Program-made: the position numbers and the translations under genes | Shown here: positions 25,539 to 34,413 of the stretch, piece after piece | Position numbering within the stretch: the stretch's first letter is position 1 | How the letters are laid out: each line of letters starts with the position of its first letter | Notes under the pieces: model-generated | Seen by the model: only the letters and a program-made list of their open reading frames with translations | What the model was told of the DNA's origin: nothing | The model's database searches: none | NCBI GenBank assembly: GCA_963717635.1 | Contig: OY970347.1 | Span: 496,001-560,000 of the forward strand | DNA length: 64,000 nucleotides | Reading direction: 5' to 3' | Source of the DNA: JALZKA01 sp963717635 | GTDB taxonomy: Bacteria > Actinomycetota > Thermoleophilia > Solirubrobacterales > 70-9

Positions 25539-26011
25539 AGAGGGCGGTAGCCGCCGTCGTGGAAGAGGAGTGGCGTGCCCTGGCGGCCGCCGAGCTCCTC
25601 GACGAGGCCGGTGACGATCACGTGGTCGCCGCCGTCGAGCAGGTCGCGGAGCTCGCAGACGACCCAGACAAGGGCGTCGTCGAGGATTGGGACGCCGCCC
25701 TGCTCGCCGGCCGGCACGCCCTCCCATTTCTCGGAGTGCGGCACGCTGGTGGCGAACGAGCGGGCCTGGGGCTCGCCCTCGGCCGCGAGCACGTTGACGG
25801 CGAAGCGCCCCGATTGGCGAATCGCGGCGAGGGTCCGCGACCGTTGCTCGAGGCAGACCAGCATCAGCGGCGGATCGAGCGACAGTGACGCGACCGCGTT
25901 CGCGGTGGCTCCCGCAGCCGCTTCCCCGCTCGGTGCGGTAACGATCGTGACCGGGGTCGGCACCGTGGCCATGGCGCGGCGGAACTCGTCTGGGGTTGGG
26001 GAGCCACGCAT
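25535..26011 (-). CDS. flavin reductase-like FMN-binding split-barrel protein
   Basis: A 158-residue flavin reductase domain from ATG 26011. The opening FRRAMATVPTPVTIVTA, then GATANAVASLSLDPPLMLVC, is typical of the FMN-binding reductases that supply reduced flavin to two-component monooxygenases. GDHVIVTGLVEEL matches the C-terminal conserved strand, with a ligand-type His. No partner monooxygenase is adjacent. It overlaps the convergent membrane gene stop by 4 bases and is divergent from the cytochrome gene. Confidence 0.88.
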   Translation of the reverse strand: MRGSPTPDEFRRAMATVPTPVTIVTAPSGEAAAGATANAVASLSLDPPLMLVCLEQRSRTLAAIRQSGRFAVNVLAAEGEPQARSFATSVPHSEKWEGVPAGEQGGVPILDDALVWVVCELRDLLDGGDHVIVTGLVEELGGRQGTPLLFHDGGYRPL

Positions 26012-26023
26012 CGGAGCGGAAAG

Positions 26024-26029
26024 TATGAT
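26024..26029 (+). promoter_or_regulatory. putative -10 of cytochrome c gene
   Basis: TATGAT, close to the sigma-70 consensus, 9 bases before the GTG start and with no Shine-Dalgarno. The transcript would be nearly leaderless. Confidence 0.45.
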
Positions 26030-26038
26030 GCCGCCGCG

Positions 26039-26422
26039 GTGCGTCCCGGTCTGGCCATCACATTCGCGCTCGCGGCTGCCGCCGTGCTGGCCGCCTGCGG
26101 CAGCGAGGGGATCACGCTCGACGAAAGCGACGAGAACTACGCCGGGGCGGTCCTGTTCGCCGAGCGCTGCTCCGGGTGCCACACGATGGAGGCTGCGGGC
26201 GCCGTCGGATCGGCCAACCGTGAGCTGCGCAACCAGGGCCCGAATCTCGACGAGCGCCAGGAGTCGGCCAAGGACGTGCTCTTCGCGATCCGCAACGGTG
26301 GCTTCTCCGGCGCGATCATGCCCCAGAACATCGTCGTCGGCGAAGAGGCAGAGGCCGTCGCCGACTTCGTCGAGGCGCACTCCGGCGGCGAAATCGACCG
26401 ACCCCTGCGGCCGGAAGAGTAG
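26039..26422 (+). CDS. mono-haem cytochrome c lipoprotein
   Basis: A 127-residue exported protein. The signal peptide ends in a lipobox LAAC with Cys20 as the lipidated residue. The haem motif is CSGCH (44-48). A likely axial Met is in AIMPQNIV, about 45 residues later, and the C-terminal helix EEAEAVADFVEAHSGG completes a class I fold. It would sit on the outer face of the membrane as a small electron carrier. The partner is unknown; no cytochrome oxidase genes are in the window. Confidence 0.88.
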   Translation: MRPGLAITFALAAAAVLAACGSEGITLDESDENYAGAVLFAERCSGCHTMEAAGAVGSANRELRNQGPNLDERQESAKDVLFAIRNGGFSGAIMPQNIVVGEEAEAVADFVEAHSGGEIDRPLRPEE

Positions 26423-26443
26423 GCCCCGCCTCCTCGGCGGTCG

Positions 26444-27712
26444 ATGCTCGACCTGAAGCGCATCCGCTCAGAGCCGGAGGCGGCGCGGGCCGCGCTGGCG
26501 CGCCGCGGCGCGGGCGACGCGCTGGACGAGCTGCTCGCACTTGACGTTCGCAGGCGGGAGCTGCTGCCGCGGGTCGAGGACGGACGGGCGCGCCGCAACG
26601 CGGTCTCCGGCGAGATCGCCGCGGCCAAGCGATCGGGCGAGGATGCCGAGGCCCGGATCGCCGAAATGCGCGAGCTGGGCGCCGAGATCAAGCAACTCGA
26701 GGCCGAGCTCGCCGAGGTGGAGTCGCGTCGCGACAAGCTCGCCTCGACGCTGCCCAACCTCCCGCATCCGGACGCCCCCGACGGGGGCGAGGACGACGCG
26801 GTCGCGCTGCGCGAGGTCGGCGACCGGCCGACGTTCGAGTTCGAGGTGCGCGACCACCTCGACCTCGGCGTCGAGCACGGCTGGATCGAGATGGAGAAGG
26901 CCGCCGTCGCATCGGGCACGAGGTTCGCGTACCTGCTGGGCGACCTGGTGATGGTCGAGTTGGCCCTAATCCGGTTCGCGGTCGAGCGCGTCCGGGCCGA
27001 GGGCTTCGAGCCGGTCGTGCCCCCCGTGCTGGTGCGCGAGGGCACGCTGCACGGCACCGGATTCTTCCCGGCTGAGCGCGAGATGATCTACGAGGTCGAG
27101 CGCGACGAGCTGTTCCTGGTCGGCACCTCCGAGGTCTCGCTGGCCGCGCTGCACGCCGATGACATCGTCGCGGCCGAGGACCTGCCCCTGCGCTACGCCG
27201 GCATCTCCACCTGCTTTCGCCGCGAGGCGGGGGCCGCCGGCAAGGACACGAGGGGCATCTTTCGCGTCCACCAGTTCGACAAGGTGGAGATGTTCTCGTT
27301 CGTGCACCCGGACTTCTCGAACGCCGAGCACGAGCGGATTTTGGCGATCGAGGAGGGCATCCTCGCAGCGCTGGAGATCCCCTACCGGGTGGTCGACATC
27401 GCGATCGGCGACCTGGGCGCTCCCGCGGCCCGCAAGTTCGACTGCGAAGCGTGGATTCCCAGCCAGGAGCGCTACCGCGAGCTGACCTCGTGCTCGAACA
27501 CCACCGACTACCAGGCCCGCCGCCTGAACGCTCGCTTTCGCGCGCGGGCCGAGGCCGCCCCCGAGGTGCTGCATTCGCTGAACGGCACCGCCGTCGCCGT
27601 CGGCCGCACGCTGATCGCCCTGCTCGAGAACCATCAGCTGGCCGACGGCACGGTCCGGCTGCCGCCGGCACTCGTGGACGCCGGCGCACCGGCCGTGCTC
27701 GGGTCCGGCTAG
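26444..27712 (+). CDS. serS: seryl-tRNA synthetase
   Basis: A 422-residue class II synthetase. The N-terminal helical arm (about 30-105) is a charged coiled coil for the tRNA-Ser variable arm. Motif 2 appears as CFRREAGAAGKDTRGIFRVH. C-terminal TSCSNTTDYQARRLNARF and HSLNGTAVAVGRTLIALLEN are typical of SerRS (serine pocket and motif 3). It ends two bases before the nfo GTG, suggesting co-transcription. Full length. Confidence 0.97.
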   Translation: MLDLKRIRSEPEAARAALARRGAGDALDELLALDVRRRELLPRVEDGRARRNAVSGEIAAAKRSGEDAEARIAEMRELGAEIKQLEAELAEVESRRDKLASTLPNLPHPDAPDGGEDDAVALREVGDRPTFEFEVRDHLDLGVEHGWIEMEKAAVASGTRFAYLLGDLVMVELALIRFAVERVRAEGFEPVVPPVLVREGTLHGTGFFPAEREMIYEVERDELFLVGTSEVSLAALHADDIVAAEDLPLRYAGISTCFRREAGAAGKDTRGIFRVHQFDKVEMFSFVHPDFSNAEHERILAIEEGILAALEIPYRVVDIAIGDLGAPAARKFDCEAWIPSQERYRELTSCSNTTDYQARRLNARFRARAEAAPEVLHSLNGTAVAVGRTLIALLENHQLADGTVRLPPALVDAGAPAVLGSG

Positions 27713-27714
27713 CG

Positions 27715-28494
27715 GTGGCGAAGCTGCCGAAGATCGGCGCCCACGTCGGCCAGGATGCCCCGCTCGCCGACGGCGACGCACTCGGGGCCGAATGCGTCCA
27801 GATCTTCCTCGGCAAGCCGTCGGGGTGGGAGCAGCCGCCGGCGCGCCCCGACGCCGAGGAGCTCCGCGCCTCGCCGATCGACATCTACGTCCACGCGCAG
27901 TACCGGATCAACGTCTGCTCGCCGAAGAACAACATCCGCTACGGAGCGCGCAAGATGCTCCAGCAGCAGTGCGACGCCGCCGCCGCGATCGGCGCCAAGG
28001 CGATCATCGTCCACCCCGGGCACGCCGAGGACGGCATCCCCGCCGGCGTCGACCGCTGGCGCCGGACGCTCGAGATGACGAAGTCCGAGCTCCCGATCTA
28101 TCTCGAGAACACGGCCGGGGGCGACAACGCCGTCGCCCGCAAGGCCGAGGCGCTGGCCCTGCTGTGGGAGTCGGTGCAGGCGGCCGAGACGGACGTCGAG
28201 GTGGGGTTTTGCTTCGACACCTGCCACGCCCACGCCGCGGGCGAGGACCTGGGCGACGTGGTCGAGCGGATGCGCGCAATCACCGGACGGCTCGACCTCG
28301 TCCACGCGAACGACTCGCGCGATCCGGCCGGCACCGGCGCGGACCGGCACGCGAACCTGGGCGCGGGCGAGATCGACCCCGAGGCGCTGCGGCACATGAT
28401 CAGGACCGGCGACGCGCCCGTGCTGGTCGAGACGCCAGGCGGCCTCGAGGGCCTGCGCGCGGACATGGATTTCGTCCGCGCTGCTCTGTCCTAG
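27715..28494 (+). CDS. nfo: endonuclease IV (AP endonuclease)
   Basis: A 259-residue TIM-barrel nuclease with a trinuclear zinc site. Visible motifs: KAIIVHPGHAEDG, PIYLENTAGGDN, GFCFDTCHAHAAGEDLG and VHANDSRDPAGTGADRHANL. It cleaves 5' to abasic sites in base-excision repair. GTG 27715 follows the serS stop by two bases; the frame is open upstream inside serS but is not coding there. Length is near the family norm of 280. Confidence 0.93.
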   Translation: MAKLPKIGAHVGQDAPLADGDALGAECVQIFLGKPSGWEQPPARPDAEELRASPIDIYVHAQYRINVCSPKNNIRYGARKMLQQQCDAAAAIGAKAIIVHPGHAEDGIPAGVDRWRRTLEMTKSELPIYLENTAGGDNAVARKAEALALLWESVQAAETDVEVGFCFDTCHAHAAGEDLGDVVERMRAITGRLDLVHANDSRDPAGTGADRHANLGAGEIDPEALRHMIRTGDAPVLVETPGGLEGLRADMDFVRAALS

Positions 28495-28899
28495 CTACTC
28501 CGCGTCGCCGCCCCTCTTTAGGTCCAGCGAGCAGGAGTTGAGGCAGTAGCGCAGACCGGTCGGCTCCGGGCCGTCGTCGAAGACGTGGCCGAGGTGGCCG
28601 CCGCAGCGGCTGCAGACGACCTCGGTCCTGCGCATGAACAGGCTGTTGTCCGGCCGTGTCTCGACCGCGTCTGAGTCCATCGGGTCGAAAAAGCTCGGCC
28701 AGCCGGTGCCGGAGTCGAACTTTGTGTCCGAGGAAAACAGCTCCTGGCCGCAGGCGCGGCAGCGGTAGACACCATCGTCCTTGTTATCCCAGTATTCGCC
28801 CGTAAAGGCGCGCTCGGTGCCCTTCTCGCGAAGTACGTGGTACTCCTCGGGCGAGAGCTCCTCGCGCCATTCGGGTTCGGTCTTCTCAAGCTTTTCCAT
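28495..28899 (-). CDS. msrB: peptide-methionine (R)-S-oxide reductase
   Basis: A 134-residue MsrB. Zinc ligands are CRACG and CSRCGGHLGHVF. The catalytic Cys is in GLRYCLNSCSLDL, where a second Cys lies three residues later. Substrate-site TGWPSFFDP is conserved. It repairs oxidised methionine using thioredoxin. TAACCT (minus strand, 28906-28911) stands 6 bases before the ATG, pointing to a leaderless transcript. It abuts the nfo stop and is divergent from the MFS gene. Confidence 0.95.
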   Translation of the reverse strand: MEKLEKTEPEWREELSPEEYHVLREKGTERAFTGEYWDNKDDGVYRCRACGQELFSSDTKFDSGTGWPSFFDPMDSDAVETRPDNSLFMRRTEVVCSRCGGHLGHVFDDGPEPTGLRYCLNSCSLDLKRGGDAE

Positions 28900-28922
28900 G
28901 TCGGGAGGTTAGTGCTGCCTCA

Positions 28923-28941
28923 GGGCCGGGCGTTACGGCCC
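28923..28941. promoter_or_regulatory. inverted repeat in divergent msrB/MFS promoter
   Basis: GGGCCG, a 7-base spacer, then CGGCCC, placed between the msrB -10 (minus) and the MFS -10 TACGAT (28946-28951, plus). It may be an operator; in such GC-rich DNA a 6-bp match can also be chance. Confidence 0.3.
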
Positions 28942-28957
28942 GTCCTACGATCGGGTG

Positions 28958-30214
28958 ATGGATCGGGCGCGCATCCTGCAACCGCTGCGAATTCGCGACT
29001 TCGCACTGCTCTTCGCCGGCACGAGCACCTCGCTCCTCGGCGACGGCGTCTACCTGGTCACGATCGCGTGGCAGGTCTACGAGCTCTCGAACGCGCCCAC
29101 GGCCCTGTCCGTGGTGGGCCTCGCCTGGACGCTGCCGATGGTCGCGTTTTTGCTGGTTGGCGGGGTGCTCGGCGATCGCTACGACCGGCGCCGGCTGATG
29201 ATCGCCTCCGACGTGATCAGGGCGGTCGCCGTCGGCGGCATGGCGATGCTGGCGCTAACCGGCCTGCTCGAGCTCTGGCACCTGGTCGGGCTGGTCGTGG
29301 TCTACGGGACCGGGCAGGCACTCTTTGCCCCGACCTTCCAAGCCATCCTGCCCGAGGTCGTGCCGCCGAAGCAGCTGGTCCAGGCCAACTCGCTCCAGCA
29401 GCTGGCCGAACCGCTGGCCTTCCGCCTGGCGGGCCCGGCGCTGGGCGGGCTCGTGATCGGAGCGCTGGGCACCGGCGAAGCGTTCCTGATCGACACCCTC
29501 ACATACGGCGTCTCGATCGCCTGCGTTGCGGCGATGCGGCCGCTGCCCAGGCCGGTGCGCGACGAACGGCCTTCAATCCGCTCCGAGCTCCGCGAGGGAA
29601 TCGCCTTCGTCCGCTCGCAGGCCTGGTTGTGGGCGACGGTGGCGGCGGCGGCGGTGACGCTGCTGCTCTGGGTCGGGCCCCTCGAGGTGCTGCTCCCCTA
29701 CGTGGTCAAGAACGTCTACGGAGGCGGCGCCGCTGGACTCGGCCTCGTGTTCGCTGCGATCGGCGCCGGCGCGATCGTCTCGGCGCTGGTGATCGGCCAG
29801 CACGGGCTCGGTCGGCGGCACGTCCTGTGGATGTACCTGGGCTGGGGCGGGTCGACGCTCGCCCTCGCCGGATACGGCATCGTGGACGAGGTCTGGCTGG
29901 CGATGGCGATCGCGTTCGCCGGCGGCCTCGGCGAGGGGATCGGCAACATCACCTGGGTCACCCTGATGCACCGCCACGTCCCGGACCGGCTGCTCGGCCG
30001 GGTCTCGAGCCTCGACTGGATGGTCTCGATCGGGCTCGTGCCGGTGTCCTTCGCGCTTGCCGGCCCGGTCGCGGAGTGGGTCGGCGTGGAGGCGACGATG
30101 ATTGGCGCCGGGTGCCTCTCGACGATCGCCTTCCTCGTGTTCCTGGCCGTCCCCGGGGTCCGCGATCCCGAGCGCTGGACGCTGGAGCCAGAGCCGGACG
30201 CCGCGCCCGCCTAG
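28958..30214 (+). CDS. MFS transporter (multidrug/siderophore exporter type)
   Basis: A 418-residue major facilitator with about 12 helices. The motif-A loop between helices 2 and 3 is GGVLGDRYDRRRLMIASDV. Helix-5 motif C-like FRLAGPALGGLVIG suggests an exporter of the EntS/DHA3 type. ATG 28958 is preferred over GTG 28955: a TACGAT hexamer ends 6 bases before it and there is no ribosome site. Substrate unknown. The thioesterase gene follows 12 bases later with its own -10-like sequence. Confidence 0.87.
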   Translation: MDRARILQPLRIRDFALLFAGTSTSLLGDGVYLVTIAWQVYELSNAPTALSVVGLAWTLPMVAFLLVGGVLGDRYDRRRLMIASDVIRAVAVGGMAMLALTGLLELWHLVGLVVVYGTGQALFAPTFQAILPEVVPPKQLVQANSLQQLAEPLAFRLAGPALGGLVIGALGTGEAFLIDTLTYGVSIACVAAMRPLPRPVRDERPSIRSELREGIAFVRSQAWLWATVAAAAVTLLLWVGPLEVLLPYVVKNVYGGGAAGLGLVFAAIGAGAIVSALVIGQHGLGRRHVLWMYLGWGGSTLALAGYGIVDEVWLAMAIAFAGGLGEGIGNITWVTLMHRHVPDRLLGRVSSLDWMVSIGLVPVSFALAGPVAEWVGVEATMIGAGCLSTIAFLVFLAVPGVRDPERWTLEPEPDAAPA

Positions 30215-30226
30215 GATCGACCGTTC

Positions 30227-31030
30227 GTGTACGCCACCACGCCAGCCGCCGACCACTTCTTCGAGCTCGAAGGCGACCTCGCAGTTCCCAGCGAGCTGAC
30301 GCGAGGGCCGTGGGACGAGGGTCTCCAACACGCCGGGCCACCAGCTGCGCTGCTCGGCCGGGCGCTGGAGAACCTGCCCGTCGAGGACGACGCGCCCATG
30401 CGGATCGGGCGCGTCACCTACGAGATCCTGCGGCCGGTGCCGATCGCACCGCTGCGGATCGAGGCCGAGATCGAGCGCGGCGGGCGGCGCGTGCAGATGC
30501 TCTCAGCCAGCCTGTTCGCCGGCGACCAGGAGGTGATGAGGGCGCGTGCGTGGCGCCTGCGGGTCGAGCCCGTCGAGCTCGATGTGGAGTTCCGGCGTGA
30601 GCCGCCGGGGCACGGGCCCGGCGACGGCAAGCCCTTGCCGTTCTTCCCGACGGGAGTGACCTCCGGCTATCACACAGCAGTCGACTACCTGTTCGTCCGC
30701 GGCAGCTTTCTCGAGCCCGGCCCGGCGACCGTCTGGATGCGGTCACGAGTGCCGGTGGTCGCCGGCGAGGAGCTCTCCCCGCTGCAGCGGGTGCTGGTCG
30801 CAGCCGACTCGGGCAACGGCGTTTCGGCGACGGTCGACTGGCGCCGGTTCCTATTTATCAACGTCGACCTGACCGTCCACCTCCACCGCCATCCGGCGGG
30901 CGAGTGGGTCTGCCTGGACGCGGTCACGACGCCAGAGCCGGACGGTATCGGCCTTGCCGACGCTGCGCTCTACGACGAGGGCGGCCCGATCGGTCGCGCG
31001 ACGCAGACGCTGCTGGTGGCCGAGCGCTGA
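30227..31030 (+). CDS. acyl-CoA thioesterase family protein (TesB-like double hot-dog)
   Basis: A 267-residue protein starting at GTG 30227. N-terminal RGPWDEGLQHAGPPAALLG and IGRVTYEILRPVPIAPLRIE match the TesB-like acyl-CoA thioesterase N-domain. The second half (from about 135, with FVRGSFLEPGPATVWMRSRV) is the second hot-dog. TAGGAT at 30212-30217 precedes the start by 9 bases, indicating its own promoter. It hydrolyses acyl-CoA to free acid; chain specificity is unknown. Confidence 0.82.
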   Translation: MYATTPAADHFFELEGDLAVPSELTRGPWDEGLQHAGPPAALLGRALENLPVEDDAPMRIGRVTYEILRPVPIAPLRIEAEIERGGRRVQMLSASLFAGDQEVMRARAWRLRVEPVELDVEFRREPPGHGPGDGKPLPFFPTGVTSGYHTAVDYLFVRGSFLEPGPATVWMRSRVPVVAGEELSPLQRVLVAADSGNGVSATVDWRRFLFINVDLTVHLHRHPAGEWVCLDAVTTPEPDGIGLADAALYDEGGPIGRATQTLLVAER

Positions 31031-31053
31031 ACACACCGCCGGGCTAAGTAGTT

Positions 31054-31078
31054 CGCCGCACGGCCCATCCGTGCGGTG
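31054..31078. terminator. hairpin after thioesterase gene
   Basis: CCGCACGG (31056-31063), loop CCCAT, then CCGTGCGG (31069-31076), extended by flanking C-G and G-T pairs. It lies between the thioesterase stop and the response-regulator gene. No U-run, as usual in high-GC genomes. Confidence 0.5.
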
Positions 31079-31122
31079 CGCCGATGTCGGTACCTGGAAC
31101 GGGGCATAAGCTCCCGGCTCCG

Positions 31123-31806
31123 ATGACCAACAATCCAATTCCTGCGCCCACGACCGGTGGGGCCACTGGCCCTAACGCAGGCACGATCAGGATCGTGCTC
31201 GCGGACGATCACGCGGTCGTCCGCAGCGCCTTGCGCATGCTGCTCGACGCCGAACCCGGGTTGGAGGTCGTCGCCGAGGCCGGCGACGTCGACGGCGCGA
31301 TCCGCTATGTCCGGGGGCATCGGCCTGACGTCCTGATCCTCGACCTGAACATGCCCGGCCGCGCGAGCCTCGAGGCGCTCCCCGACATCGCGGCCGCCTC
31401 GCCCGAGACGCGGATCGTGGTCTTGACGATGCAGTCCGAGCCGGCGTTCGCCCGCGAGGCGATGCAGGCCGGCGTCCTGGGGTACATCCTCAAGGAGGCC
31501 GCCGACGCCGAACTGGTCAAGGCCGTGCGGCTGGCCGCCGCCGACCAGACCTACCTGCAGCCGGACCTCGGCGCTCGCCTCGCGGCCGAGCCCGCGGGAC
31601 CGCCCGACGACCTCAGCGCACGCGAGCTGGAGATCCTGCGCCTGATCGCCCTCGGTCACACCAACGCCGAGATCGCCGAGCGGCTGGTGATCAGCGTCCG
31701 CACGGTCGAGTCGCACCGCGCTCACATTCAGCAGAAGCTGCGCCTGTCGAAGCGCTCCGAGCTGGTCCGCTACGCGCTCGAGCGCGGGATGCTCGGGTCC
31801 GAGTAG
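31123..31806 (+). CDS. NarL/LuxR-family response regulator
   Basis: A 227-residue regulator (ATG 31123; an in-frame ATG at 31084 adds 13 residues). The receiver has acidic ADDH, phospho-acceptor Asp74 in LILDLNMPG, and Lys124 in GYILKEA. The C-terminal helix-turn-helix is LSARELEILRLIALGHTNAE followed by IAERLVISVRTVESHRAHI. The cognate kinase is almost certainly the convergent gene at 31845-33035. Target genes are not evident. Confidence 0.9.
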   Translation: MTNNPIPAPTTGGATGPNAGTIRIVLADDHAVVRSALRMLLDAEPGLEVVAEAGDVDGAIRYVRGHRPDVLILDLNMPGRASLEALPDIAAASPETRIVVLTMQSEPAFAREAMQAGVLGYILKEAADAELVKAVRLAAADQTYLQPDLGARLAAEPAGPPDDLSARELEILRLIALGHTNAEIAERLVISVRTVESHRAHIQQKLRLSKRSELVRYALERGMLGSE

Positions 31807-31844
31807 TCCGAGGCGCAGCCGAAGCCCCGCCGTTGTTGAGGTGG

Positions 31845-33035
31845 CTAACTGTGTCGGCGAATCGGGATCCGCCCGCGCAGCTCGGTTCCGGACTCCGGGC
31901 TGGAGACGATCGCCAGGCTGCCGCCCTCGAGCGCGATCCGCTCCCGCATCCCGATCAGGCCGAAGCCGCGACCGCGCGCGTTCATGTCGAAGCCGTCGCC
32001 GTCGTCGCGGACCGCGATCAGGATCGAGTCCGAGTCCTCGGCCACCTCGATCCAGACGGTCTCCGCGTTCGCGTGTTTCGCGACGTTGGCCAGCGCCTCC
32101 TGGACCACCCGGTAGATCGCCGACTCGAGGTCACGATCGAGGCGCCTCGGTGCGACGCCATCCTCGCGGGCGAGCGCCAGGTCAAGCTCGATGTCGAGCT
32201 CGGCCGCGGCCCCTCGGTTCTCGACCAGGCTCTCGATCGCAGCCCCCAGTCCGAGCTCGTCGAGAGCCGCGGGGCGCAGCTCGGTGATCAGCGATCGCAG
32301 GCTCGCGATCTCGTCCTCGATCTGCACGACGGCGGCCCGCACCGCTTGGCCGAGCCCGGGCTCGCCATGGCGCAACGCGGCGGCCAGCCGAACCCGCAGC
32401 GCGCCCAGGCCCTGCAGCGTGTCGTCGTGGAGCTCTCGCGCCCAGCGGGCCCGTTCGCGCTCGGCGACCTCGATGCTCTCGCGCAGCCGCGTCTCGGCCA
32501 GCGACTGCACCGGCGCGACGGCCATCGCCGCGCTGGCGGCGAACCCGGCCAGCAGGCTCTCGTCCTCCTCGTCGAACGCCGGCCCGTCCTCGCGATCGAA
32601 CGCCGCGATCACGCCGATCGCTCGGCCGCGGACCACCAGCGGCACGAGCAGTGCGGTACGGGCCGTGACCCCGATCTGAGCCAACGAAACCCTCAGGCGC
32701 ACGCCCAGCTCGGTCACCCGCTCGGGCCTGAGCTCGGACATCACCTGCCGCCAAGCGGCGCCGTCGGTGGGCTCCCGCAGCCGGCCGACATCGCCCCCCA
32801 CGGCGCCGGCCGCCGCCGCAACGACAAGGCTGTCGCGATCCTCGATCAACAGCAGCAGCGTCCTTGCCGCGACCAGGCCACGGGCCTGTTCGACGATCGA
32901 GCCGGCGATCGGCTCGAGGTTGTCGTGACCGAGTGTCCGCGTCAGCTCGGCCGTCGCGGCTAGCAGCCGCTCCAGCCGCGATTCGCTCAACGCGCTTGTC
33001 CCGGCGCCCGGTGCGAAAGCCCGTTCGTCTCCCAT
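31845..33035 (-). CDS. GAF-domain sensor histidine kinase (HisKA_3/NarX type)
   Basis: A 396-residue soluble kinase from ATG 33035. A GAF-like domain spans about 25-180. The HisKA_3 dimerisation helix has the phospho-His in ARWARELHDDTLQGLGALR (His203). The HATPase has NVAKHANA, VRDDGDGFD and GRGFGLIGMRERI. No transmembrane helix is seen, so it senses a cytoplasmic signal. It converges on the response regulator with 38 bases between stops, an uncommon arrangement for a pair. Start-to-start distance to the FAH gene is 19 bases. Confidence 0.9.
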   Translation of the reverse strand: MGDERAFAPGAGTSALSESRLERLLAATAELTRTLGHDNLEPIAGSIVEQARGLVAARTLLLLIEDRDSLVVAAAAGAVGGDVGRLREPTDGAAWRQVMSELRPERVTELGVRLRVSLAQIGVTARTALLVPLVVRGRAIGVIAAFDREDGPAFDEEDESLLAGFAASAAMAVAPVQSLAETRLRESIEVAERERARWARELHDDTLQGLGALRVRLAAALRHGEPGLGQAVRAAVVQIEDEIASLRSLITELRPAALDELGLGAAIESLVENRGAAAELDIELDLALAREDGVAPRRLDRDLESAIYRVVQEALANVAKHANAETVWIEVAEDSDSILIAVRDDGDGFDMNARGRGFGLIGMRERIALEGGSLAIVSSPESGTELRGRIPIRRHS

Positions 33036-33054
33036 GTCGGCGATTATCCCCGCC

Positions 33055-33879
33055 ATGCGGCTCGTTTCCTACTCAGAGGCGGACGGCACGGCTCGGGTGG
33101 GGCGCCTCGAGGCTGGCCTCGTTCAACCGCTCGCGGCGCCGAACATGACGGCGTGGCTTCGGGGTGAGGGGCTCGACGAGGCAGGCGCGCCGGTCGCGCT
33201 CGACTCGTCCACGTTGCTGGCGCCGGTTCCCGACCCGCCGAGCGTGCGCGACTTCTTCGCGTTCGAGGGCCACGTCGCAACCGGCTGGCGCCGGCGCGGC
33301 GGCGACGTGCCCGCGGCGTGGTATCAGGCCCCGACCTTCTACTTCTCGAACCCGGGGTCGGTCCACGGGCCTGGGGAGCCGGTGCGCCGCCCGCAGGCGA
33401 CCGAGATGCTCGACTTCGAGCTCGAGATCGCGGCCGTAATCGGGGGCGATGGAGAGATCGCCGGCTTCACCCTGCTGAACGACTGGAGCGCGCGCGACGT
33501 GCAGCGCCAGGAGATGACCGTCGGCCTCGGCCCGGCCAAGGGCAAGGACTTCGCGCTCTCGCTGGGCCCCTGGCTGGCGACCCCGGACGAGCTTCCCTAC
33601 ACGGACGGCCGGCTCCAGCTCGAGGCCACCGCCGTGGTCAACGGCGTCGAGCTGACCCGGACGAGCGCCGCAGATCAGCACTGGTCCTGGCCGGAGCTCG
33701 TCGCCCACGCCGCGCGGGACACACGCCTTCGGCCGGGCGACGTCCTGGGCTCGGGAACGCTGAACCGCGGCTGCCTGCTCGAGCTGGGCCTGCTCGAGGG
33801 CGAGCGCTTCCTCGAGCCGGGCGACGAGGTCGCGATCAGCGCCGAGGGCCTGGGCACACTGGAAACCCGGATCGCCTGA
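33055..33879 (+). CDS. fumarylacetoacetate hydrolase family protein
   Basis: A 274-residue FAH-fold enzyme from ATG 33055 (MRLVSYSEADGTARVG). The metal-site motif is seen as EMLDFELEIAAVIG, and DWSARDVQRQEM carries the conserved Asp/Arg segment. C-terminal GDVLGSGTLNRGCLLELG is typical. With hppD, hmgA and a phenylalanine hydroxylase next door it probably cleaves fumarylacetoacetate in tyrosine breakdown. FAH-family members also act on other acylpyruvates. Confidence 0.87.
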   Translation: MRLVSYSEADGTARVGRLEAGLVQPLAAPNMTAWLRGEGLDEAGAPVALDSSTLLAPVPDPPSVRDFFAFEGHVATGWRRRGGDVPAAWYQAPTFYFSNPGSVHGPGEPVRRPQATEMLDFELEIAAVIGGDGEIAGFTLLNDWSARDVQRQEMTVGLGPAKGKDFALSLGPWLATPDELPYTDGRLQLEATAVVNGVELTRTSAADQHWSWPELVAHAARDTRLRPGDVLGSGTLNRGCLLELGLLEGERFLEPGDEVAISAEGLGTLETRIA

Positions 33880-33880
33880 A

Positions 33881-34318
33881 CTACTCCACCGGTCGCTCGA
33901 ACAGCGTCGAGAGCACCACCTGGGTCTGTGTGCGCAGGATCCCGGGCGCGTCGCGAATCCGCTCGAGGGCTTCCTCGAGGTGCTCGGTATCGCGGGCGTA
34001 GAGGTGCAGGATCGCGCTCGCCTCACCGGCCACGGTGTGGGCGGTCGCGACCTCAGGGTGGCGGCCGGCCGCGGCAAGGATCTCAGAGGCCGGCATCCGG
34101 CCCTCGCAGAACAGCGAGACGACGGCGTGGGTGGACCAGCCGAGGGCGAGGTGGTCGAGTACCGCGGAATAGCCGCGGATCACCCCGTCCGCCTCGAGCC
34201 GATCCACGCGCCGCTTGATCGCGGGCGCGCTCAGGCCGACCTTCGCCCCGATGTCCTGGAACGAGCGCCGCGCGTTCTCGCGGAGGAGCGCAACGATTTG
34301 CTGGTCGATTGTGTCCAT
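33881..34318 (-). CDS. Lrp/AsnC family transcriptional regulator
   Basis: A 145-residue feast/famine regulator. The winged helix-turn-helix is in QIVALLRENARRSFQDIGAK then VGLSAPAIKRRVDRLE. The C-terminal RAM domain begins about residue 65. It is divergent from hppD and convergent (one base apart) with the FAH gene, so it is the natural candidate for sensing phenylalanine or tyrosine and controlling the cluster. That role is inference. Confidence 0.92.
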   Translation of the reverse strand: MDTIDQQIVALLRENARRSFQDIGAKVGLSAPAIKRRVDRLEADGVIRGYSAVLDHLALGWSTHAVVSLFCEGRMPASEILAAAGRHPEVATAHTVAGEASAILHLYARDTEHLEEALERIRDAPGILRTQTQVVLSTLFERPVE

Positions 34319-34413
34319 TCAGCGACCCACGGCCGGGTAGACGCAACGAATCGTGGTTGTAGGGAGCATCGAACCAGGGAATCATAAAGGTACCCCAGAA
34401 TCAAGGAGAAGAA

